Shown piece after piece: positions 57,241-64,000 of a stretch of 64,000 bases of DNA. This stretch comes from Ancylostoma caninum (Eukaryota > Nematoda > Chromadorea > Rhabditida > Ancylostomatidae): contig JBAJFG010000002.1 in the NCBI GenBank assembly GCA_037903475.1, positions 2,790,001 through 2,854,000 on the forward strand, given 5' to 3'. Numbering within the stretch: position 1 is the stretch's first letter; every line of letters starts with the position of its first letter. The notes beneath the pieces are model-generated. The model had not been told where the DNA came from. It saw only the letters and a program-made list of their open reading frames with translations, and did no database searches. A program made the translations under genes and the position numbers.

Positions 57241-60200
57241 TCACAAGTTATTTGAGCTTGTGCCTGACTGGCGGTTCCCTTCTGTCGGACTAATGTCTTT
57301 GGCTTTGGGCGTCGTGTCGTCCGCCACGGTTCGAAACATTATTCGAAGTTGTTCCTAAAGAAGAAAGTATAGAGGAATACAGATGAGGACTCCCTACCAT
57401 TAAGCATTGTCTAGTGCAGCATTTTCCGGCAGAATCTTCTGTAATGTCAAGTCCTTCCCTTACATTTTTGAGTTTCTTCCCTAGATAATATTGGAGCGAG
57501 CTGAGACCGATGATATATGTACGTACATCAAATGCAGTAGACGCGCCAGAATTAACGTTTCAAGAATGTGCTAATCAAAATAATTAAAAACAAGCCGTCG
57601 AGAGGGTAAATTGCCACAATCGAAAATGTCATGAGAGTTTCCTACAAACACTGAGCCAGGCTTGCAGAACCTACGTATTTAAATTATTAGAAAAAAAAGT
57701 GGTCGTTAGATGAAATGTTTAAACGATCAATTATTTAAAAGTTTTCGTCCTGCGACACCGCTTCGTCGAGAAGCACGCGGCGCGGGCACACCAATCGCTT
57801 TGGGTTCCTCCCCGCGGCAACAAACCATAGGCGCTAAATCTTCCAATAATTTGTACGTGCTTTCTTCTCTAAACCTGAGCATGATGTTTTAATGATGCTT
57901 TCACTTCTTCTGCCAACCAACCAGGAGACGTTTGGCGGTTTCAATCACAGATAAGAACCGCGAGCCCCTTTTAGGCCTCTGAAGACGACGATTTGTTCAA
58001 AACGTCAGGCCAATAAAGTTTACCACCTAACAACCTGGTTGGTAGAAGAAGTGAAAGCGACAAACCATAGGGTTTTTATGCTAGTTAGTTAGTTTTTATA
58101 ATTTCCTCAAATATAATGAAAAGCTGTCAAGAAATCCCTGAATTGCCATTATAGCGCCGATTACAGCGTGAGCAGCGCAGCAGCGCCGTGTACGTATTTC
58201 CCGTATCCGCGACAAACACACCGCCATCGGCGTTCACTGTACATAAGTGGCAATGCTGCGCTCCTATAACAGGACTAGGCAGAATCTTCAGGAAATGTTC
58301 CAGTGTAGTGCAACTGTTTTTTTTTTCGTTGAATTTGATAAAAAAATATTGGACTCGTCAATCAATTAAGTATTCTAATGTGTACGGTGAGGTCCGCAAG
58401 CAACTAGGAATATGCGGCGGCCGCCGACGCCCGTCACCGCCCAACGGCGCCTTTATTGTTTTGCGCGTAGAACAACTACTAATCACATCTAGGTGAAGCT
58501 GTTTCGAGAAATTTAAAGAAGAGGTGCCATCCATTGAGAATGGATAATTTCCACCATTTGTAAAAGTCAAATTTGCTTATAAATAACGTACGTCTCAGCG
58601 CTTTCATCTAAACCATTTTCAGTGCTCACTAATGTGAAAGGCAGAACTCTCGTATGTTTTTATGACCGAGATACCAGCATTATCTTGTGTTCTCAACTAC
58701 TACATGTAATGAGCACGGATAGAGTGGTAAACTTCGTCGAAACCAGCCTGGAAATAGTTCTTGGATGCTACCTGCCTAACCCAGCAGCGCTAGAAAAGAT
58801 GGTTCAGTTGCAGGTTGATGAAGAAAGTCAGTAGCAGTACTTTTATAGTCAACGATTTCTTGGCTCATGTGAATATTTGCCTAGTTTTACAAATTACTGG
58901 ATAAAAAAATGGAGGTAAGATGAAAAGAAACTGCGCGTCAAACGAACTCACTTATGTAGAAAAAGGGATCTTTTGAGAAAGGATAGAAAAAAGAAATCAC
59001 AGAAATACATGAAAAATGAAAAAAGGATGTGTTGAGTTGAAAAAAAATGGCAAATAACAGTTATTGGTACATCCAGCAAGTAAAATTAGTTTTGAAGCTC
59101 AATCCCTTCGACTGTTGGCGCCACATACTCCGGCAAGGTTCCAATCTTTTCAGCGACAAATTAAAAAAAAGAGAAAATGTGATTCTCGCCACTACCAAAC
59201 TGATAAGCTGATGATGCAGTACCCATAGTTCTCATGTCATGCAAAGCTGAATCGCTTTGAAGCCATACCTTAAAAGCAGCTGAGTATTCAGGTGATCTCC
59301 ACAACAAAATGTAGTATGATTGGCTGTAGCAGAGCAGTGCGAAGAACACCTGAATCATGTTCATGAATACATGAACTAGAAGCAAAGCAACCAACCATGT
59401 AGCTCTGAAGAACTTCAAGAAGCTGAACATTGGGGAGCCACTTGTACAGAAAATCGTCGAATAGTTCGATGCCGACGACTGCTGTGCACCAGGACCACAG
59501 AAACAGCACTAGCTGCGCAGAAATCGAATGCAACGCCTGCAACGAAGATGGCTTAAAAAGAAAAACGTTTTTTTCTACATATGAACTCACCCTACGCTGA
59601 TCTCTCCATACAGATCTGCGGAGACTCACACTTCGCTCTGCAATTTTTACGACATTTAGCCACATAGGAATAAAAATACGTGAACACAAGGAGGCGTAGA
59701 AAAGAAAAGACATTTCGAATCAAAAAAAAAACAATAGCGAGATGTAGAGTGAGGTGCGAAGCAACTCAGATAGTTCGTGCAAGCAAAGAAAAATTAAATA
59801 CGTCGCAATGCATCAAGTTGGCACCATGATGTTAGCTAAATATGTCTAGGATATGGCATCTACCAATATAACCTAGGCTGGAACTGTTGGTCACCTCAGC
59901 AAGACTTCTATATGACTTGTAGGTCTCGAGCGACTCATTTTTGGCTTTTCATTCAGAAATTCGGAGCAACTATCAAGTAAAACACCGTTTTCCAAATAAA
60001 AACTGACAGCACTCATAAACGCATCCTCAGTGTTTCACTCTCATAAATTCTGTTATATATGCGTATAATGGAAGTATAGGGCTATAGTAACGAATTTCAG
60101 TCCAGTTCTGGCTCAGTAATGATCGATCACTCATTCAGAACGATTTATTCGAAAACGATGCCAGTCTGTCTTTTTTTTTTCAAACTGAAATCGATCATTT

Positions 60201-61227
60201 TCAAGTCTCTGAGGATTCGCGGCATTGGGACACTTGCGTGGATGCTAAAGGTTCTTACGTATTTTGATTAGAAATGACCCTGAGGAGAGCAACGACATGT
60301 TTAAAAGTTAGCAGGAGAGCTTTACACACACTCTTCTGCTATCAATGTGGAAAGAACTGTAAAATCTCACCAGATCCTTTCAATGATGTGACGGATGGGT
60401 GGTAAAGAATGCCTGAATCAACGAAATAATATGCCTAAACTGCACGAAAACGATAAGAACTACTTCGAACAAGCCAGAACCTTTCCCCTTTAGTATCAAC
60501 CAAACGAGGATGTGCAGCACGACAACCACCACTATTATTGCGAGATTCGAATAGAGCCAGAACCGATTAACTGCTCCATTCAACGCCAACGGAGGATTAC
60601 AGAACATGATGCTTTTCTGCTCAACAGACGCAGCACCCCATACCTGAAACAAAATTAAGGACGAAAATACTATCAAGCATCCTGAACTTGATGAGAAGGT
60701 CTCGGATACCATCGGCGAAGATAATTGCATGTTTTCCTACCTTTGATTGTTTCCATTCAACTGTTCTAGAACAGGTGAAGTAACTAGGAAATCAATGTAG
60801 AAGAATCAGTGAATGCAGGAGAATTTCGATTATTATTTCCAAATTTTTTTGGCCTTGCGAGAGCACTTGAATGTGTGGTGATGCTGTCGTGAAGCCACAC
60901 CGCCTTTTTCTTGGCTTTATTCAGTCACCTTTCATGAATTTCTACATTTCGTATTTCGAGAAAAAAAAATATTATCGCTGGCTAATACCGCCTTTTCTGA
61001 CCGGAAACAGTATCATTCTGGCATGAGCAAAAAAAAGCGAGGACAAGAATAAGAAGCCAGCAGCATAGCAAAGGTGGAGCATGAAGTTATGGCGAGCATT
61101 GCATATAGTTCTCAACTGTTCGTAAAGCGAATATAAATGAAGAAAACATACCGTAATAGCTGAAGCATACAACCAGACAGGAATGGAGATGAGCACAACA
61201 TATTTCAGTGGCCGAAATACGCGATGT
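57241..61227 (-). CDS. Seven-transmembrane chemoreceptor, SRSX type (3' part, 5' exons not seen)
   Basis: Exons in transcript order: 61227-61152, 60643-60481, 59637-59591, 59536-59396, 59349-59269, 57354-57241, all in compatible phase. They encode about 207 residues. RHRVFRPLKY (intracellular loop 2, DRY-like position) leads into TM4 VVLISIPVWLYASAIT. TM5 is YSNLAIIVVVVVLHILVWLI. A basic third loop (KGKERSVSLRRSVWRDQRR) precedes TM6 SAQLVLFLWSWCTAVVGIEL. TM7 runs into LLCYSQSYYILLWRSPEYSA AFKEQLR, the YSQ.YY...RS.EY..AF signature I associate with nematode SRSX receptors. These act in sensory neuron membranes and signal through G proteins. TM1-3 are not found; a mariner lies directly upstream at 61,290-63,454. 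The first acceptor here is an AAG. The receptor class is likely; the SRSX subclass is inferred. Confidence 0.65.
57820..58071. mobile_element. Inserted element with 12-bp flanking direct repeats and a hammerhead-like relic
   Basis: ACAAACCATAGG occurs at 57,820-57,831 and again at 58,060-58,071, as if duplicated on insertion. Between them are inverted repeats GCTTTCACTTCTTCTGCCAA CCAACCAGG and CCTGGTTGGTAGAAGAAGTG AAAGC. CTGAAGA (57,979) .. AAAACGTC (to 58,006) is closed by GGCCT/AGGCC, a degenerate hammerhead pattern with AAAA in place of GAAA. It lies in the large receptor intron 59268-57355. Confidence 0.45.
58623..58834 (+). CDS. Candidate terminal exon of an unidentified plus-strand gene
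   Basis: ATTTTCAG ends at 58,622 and is followed by an open frame: LTNVKGRTLVCFYDRDTSII..CSQLLHVMSTDRVV..VLGCYLPNPAALEKMVQLQ, ending TAG at 58,834. Composition looks coding, but I found no upstream partner and recognise no family. It would lie inside the receptor's last intron on the opposite strand. Confidence 0.3.
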
Positions 61228-62466
61228 CTTCAAAGAAAAATGCATACGATATATCATAAATAACTTATATAATATGACAGAATATAGTATTAGGTTGTCG
61301 GAAAAGTTTCCCGCCATTTTTTATTTTTCATCTGAATTTATTTTTCTTCCTTCTTCCAATCAACAAGTAGCAATTATGTGGGCTACCATATTCGACAACA
61401 TATTGCCATTCATCAGTTAATTTTCGGACCTAGCTTGTATAGAAATCTTGGGGTTTTGAGCCATAAAACTCTGGGAGTCACTTTTTGAGTTGGTCCGTAT
61501 TGTCGAATTTTTTTCCTTGCATTTGATTGAACAGCGACAGGAACAGAAGGAACTCTGTTGGCGCCAGCTCTGATCAGTACGATGGGTGGGGCAGGACATG
61601 CCAACACCCCAGGCTTTTAAGCTTTTGCTGCGTCCCCTTCCCAACGTGTGGTCTAGCGTTGCGTAGAGAAGGTAAGCTTTCTCCTGCTTCCCGCATAGAG
61701 CTGCGACGCGACCCAGTTGTCTGCAGTAGAGTTCGGCTTAACAGTGGAATTCGGTGGTAGGGATTCCCAATGAATAATCCCCTTGCAATTCCACCAAACG
61801 CTAATCATTGTCTTCTGGGGATGGAGTTCTTCCTTTGCCATCGGAATCCCAAGATCTCCACGTTTGAGCCACTGGCGCTTCCACCTGTCGTTCACGTAGA
61901 TCACCCACTTCCCTTCACCAGTGACCAGGTTGTTGAGTTAGGCGAAAGTTCGTTGAAATGTTAAAAAGTTGATGCATGCAGCCTCCACACGTGAAGTTGA
62001 TGCCTACTCAGATCATGAGGTATCCATACGCCAAACTTCCATGTCTTTCCGAAACGATGCAGATGGGCAGCTATAGTGTCACTGGCACTGACATTGGGGT
62101 TCCTCTGCCAGCTCACGAGTGTCACGCCGCGCATCTTCTTCAACCAGCTCCAGGAGACGCTCGTCATCCACTTCGCTCGGCCTACCAGACCTTCGTATGT
62201 CAACCAAGTCGAAGTTGCCATTTTTAAACTTGCAGAAACAAACTCGTGAGAGACAGTCGAAGCGCCCATTGCATCACATATATTCTTCGTTGCATCGCTT
62301 GTGTTACTGTGTTTTCTGAATTCGTAAAGCAGAAGCAGACGAATCTGCTTGGAGTCAAGGACAATATCTTCAGCCATAACCGTAACGAGATGCGAAGTCA
62401 AATTAGATGTAAGTAGACTATTTGACCAACCTTTATATACACAGGATGAAAAGTTTCAAATCAATC

Positions 62467-62890
62467 TTAAAGGCAGGGGTCCACCTCACATTCGTGTTTG
62501 AGGTAATGGCAGATTCTGGATCTTCTCGACACTCTCAATCCAGCGGTATAAGTAATTTGTCTCAAAATGATGTTTAAACCCGTTTTACGGAACGGGGTCC
62601 GTAACAGTTTGCCAAGCCGAGTTGACGTGTGAAGCCGTTGATCTTATCGATTGAACACGCCGATACTCGTTGACGAACGTTGCTGCCGTGGCAGGCAGCC
62701 AGCACAGCGATCTGTTTTTTGGAGCGATTCACCTCCGGGCTCCAAAAATGTAGCCAGTTTGAACCTTTCAAAAATGGGGATTTTGTCAATTTCGAGTCTG
62801 TTGATGTACATTACTGGGATCAATATGACCAGAAGGCCTACGATATGTCTTTAACTCCAGCAGCGGGATGAGGTGGGCATCTGCCTTTAA
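62467..62890. mobile_element. piggyBac-like MITE 1 (TTAA-flanked)
   Basis: TTAAAGGCAGGGGTCCACCT CA at 62,467 is matched by TGAGGTGGGCATCTGCCTTT AA ending at 62,890: TTAA target duplications plus AGGCAG..CCACCTCA inverted ends. About 424 bp, no transposase. Confidence 0.75.
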
Positions 62891-63404
62891 AGGCAAAGTT
62901 CGGGGAAAATTCCGTCTCCCGAATTTCAAATGGATTCGTAGCCCACGGCGACGCCTTGAACGAAAACTCTAGAAAAATCCCTGAAAAAGTCCCACAACAA
63001 ATGCTTTCCATCGACCAATTTCTTTACGGCTTTTGCGAGTTTGCGGCATCCATGCTTTCAAATGACGTTATACGGCGCGCCCTACGTGCTGTCGTTGTGG
63101 TGTCGTAGGGAAAAATCGTATTGAAGCGACCAGTAGTCCGTTTGATGGGGTGGGGAAGCTTTCACTAAGTGTCTAGGCTCTATGTGTCCGACCGTCCAGT
63201 GTTGTTGAGTGTTCACGCGCGCCTGCGTTTGTGGGTTGGAGCGCGTCTTCCCACAGCTACCGTAATCCTCGAACGTTTTGGGCTATTTCTAGCTATAGAG
63301 CTTGTACTGAGGTCTCAAACTTGAGGTACGTGTTACACATATGGTTTGGACTCCAGAGAGCAAAAAACCTAGTTAGGCAAGTTTTGACCGGACCTTGCCT
63401 TTAA
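62887..63404. mobile_element. piggyBac-like MITE 2, sharing a TTAA with MITE 1
   Basis: TTAAAGGCAAAGTTCGG at 62,887 is matched by CCGGACCTTGCCTTTAA ending at 63,404. The TTAA at 62,887-62,890 is both the right target copy of MITE 1 and the left one of MITE 2, creating the 14-bp palindrome TGCCTTTAAAGGCA. Confidence 0.75.
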
Positions 63405-63704
63405 GATGCATGATACTAAACTATGTGGCGGGAAACTTTTCTGACAACCTGATATATGATGTGCTTCTTCTACTGTGGAAATCTCTGCCGTCAATAACAT
63501 AATGCAGAGGCATGAACGTTAGGCAAGCAAGTGTTGCAAATACCTTGTTCGCTCAACCGTTAATGGCTTTGCTTCAAAAAAGTAACGCAGCTCGACAAGG
63601 TAATTTGCAGACTGTTAAAATTATCGGGATTAGCAGAAAGTAATGGGAGAATTGGAATGCAAGGGTGATTTTTCTTTCTAACCTTCTTTGGAATTTTTTT
63701 CCAG

Positions 63705-63847
63705 AAAACTGCGTTTGCACCGTTAGAATGAAGGAGATTGCTCCACAGTTTGAGAAGAAAGTCAGTTCTCTTTTTGTAATAACTGTAGAGGCGGCATACA
63801 AATATACAGAGAATTCCTGTTCTAAAAGTACTCCAAACAACGAACTA
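63705..63847 (+). CDS. Exon of an unidentified plus-strand gene running off the window
   Basis: Strong signals on both sides: TTTTTTTCCAG before 63705 and GTAAGT after 63847. Phase is 1 on entry and 0 on exit. It encodes NCVCTVRMKEIAPQFEKK, VSSLFVITVEAAYKYTENSC and SKSTPNNEL. A CxC pair followed by a beta-like VSSLFVITVEAAY faintly recalls the start of netrin/TIMP-like domains, but this is not enough to name it. Partner exons must lie beyond 64,000 or upstream. Confidence 0.45.
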
Positions 63848-64000
63848 GTAAGTATGTACATATCCACTTAATTAGGCATTGCTTTGCTTTTTTCCGCATC
63901 ATGTTGCATCCAATTCATGCTGTTATAAAGGCTTTCGTAATGCGGAGTTGCAACACATTCTTTCCAAAGCACAGAACTTTACCAGTACCAGTATCATAGT

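Larger units (their letters stand above)
61290..63454 (-). mobile_element. Mariner transposon relic split by two nested MITEs
   Basis: The ends TTAGGTTGTCGGAAAAGTTT CCCGCCA (61290) and TGGCGGGAAACTTTTCTGAC AACCTGATA (to 63454) are inverted repeats. Minus-strand transposase remains run from about 62,401 to 61,640. They include an N-terminal QIRLLLLYEFRKHSN block, LHRFGKTWKFGVWIPHDLS, and IYVNDRWKRQWL..LGIPMAKEELHP..TMISVWWNCKGIIHWESLPPN. Frameshifts and stops make it a pseudogene. Removing the two MITEs at 62,467-63,404 leaves about 1.23 kb, the usual mariner length. Confidence 0.88.

Noticed and set aside
61961..62401. A 146-codon minus-strand frame as an independent gene
   Set aside because: It is a frameshifted N-terminal part of the mariner transposase at 61,290-63,454.

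Overview
This window looks like nuclear DNA of a nematode, most likely a repeat-rich rhabditid or strongylid-type worm. The evidence is multi-exon genes with GT..AG introns and T-rich TTTCAG acceptors, a divergent 1,427-residue condensin kleisin resembling C. elegans DPY-26, a SIAH-1 gene, an SRSX-type chemoreceptor and TTAGGC-type repeats. No rRNA or tRNA gene and no bacterial-style operon is visible.

Layout. Positions 1-9,600 are mobile and satellite DNA. They hold the 3' end of a Penelope-like element (PLE) with a GIY-YIG endonuclease domain, three tandem-repeat blocks, and a second PLE with an intact 781-residue reverse transcriptase followed by a hammerhead-like RNA segment. From 37,037 down to 10,801 on the minus strand lies one 27-exon gene. 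Its joined exons keep frame at every junction and encode a CAP-H/Barren-family kleisin. Its introns carry mariner relics, MITEs, TA microsatellites and a minisatellite with an internally inverted block. From 37,690 to 46,400 there is a foldback element with telomere-like repeats, a 59-bp satellite of about 26 copies, two MITE families, and a mariner relic carrying a 0.5-kb palindrome. siah-1 (plus strand) occupies about 46,619-49,762. A short secreted-protein gene of unknown function follows on the minus strand (52,233-54,163). The C-terminal half of a seven-transmembrane receptor of SRSX type lies at 57,241-61,227 (minus). Its upstream part is separated by a mariner that itself carries two piggyBac-like MITEs inserted side by side. 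A plus-strand exon of an unknown gene closes the window.

The recognised host genes have unrelated jobs: condensin and chromosome structure, ubiquitin ligation, secretion and chemosensation. They share no operon. Exon boundaries were inferred by eye from splice consensus, phase and family resemblance. No alignment or database search was run, and the orthology calls rest on recognised family motifs.
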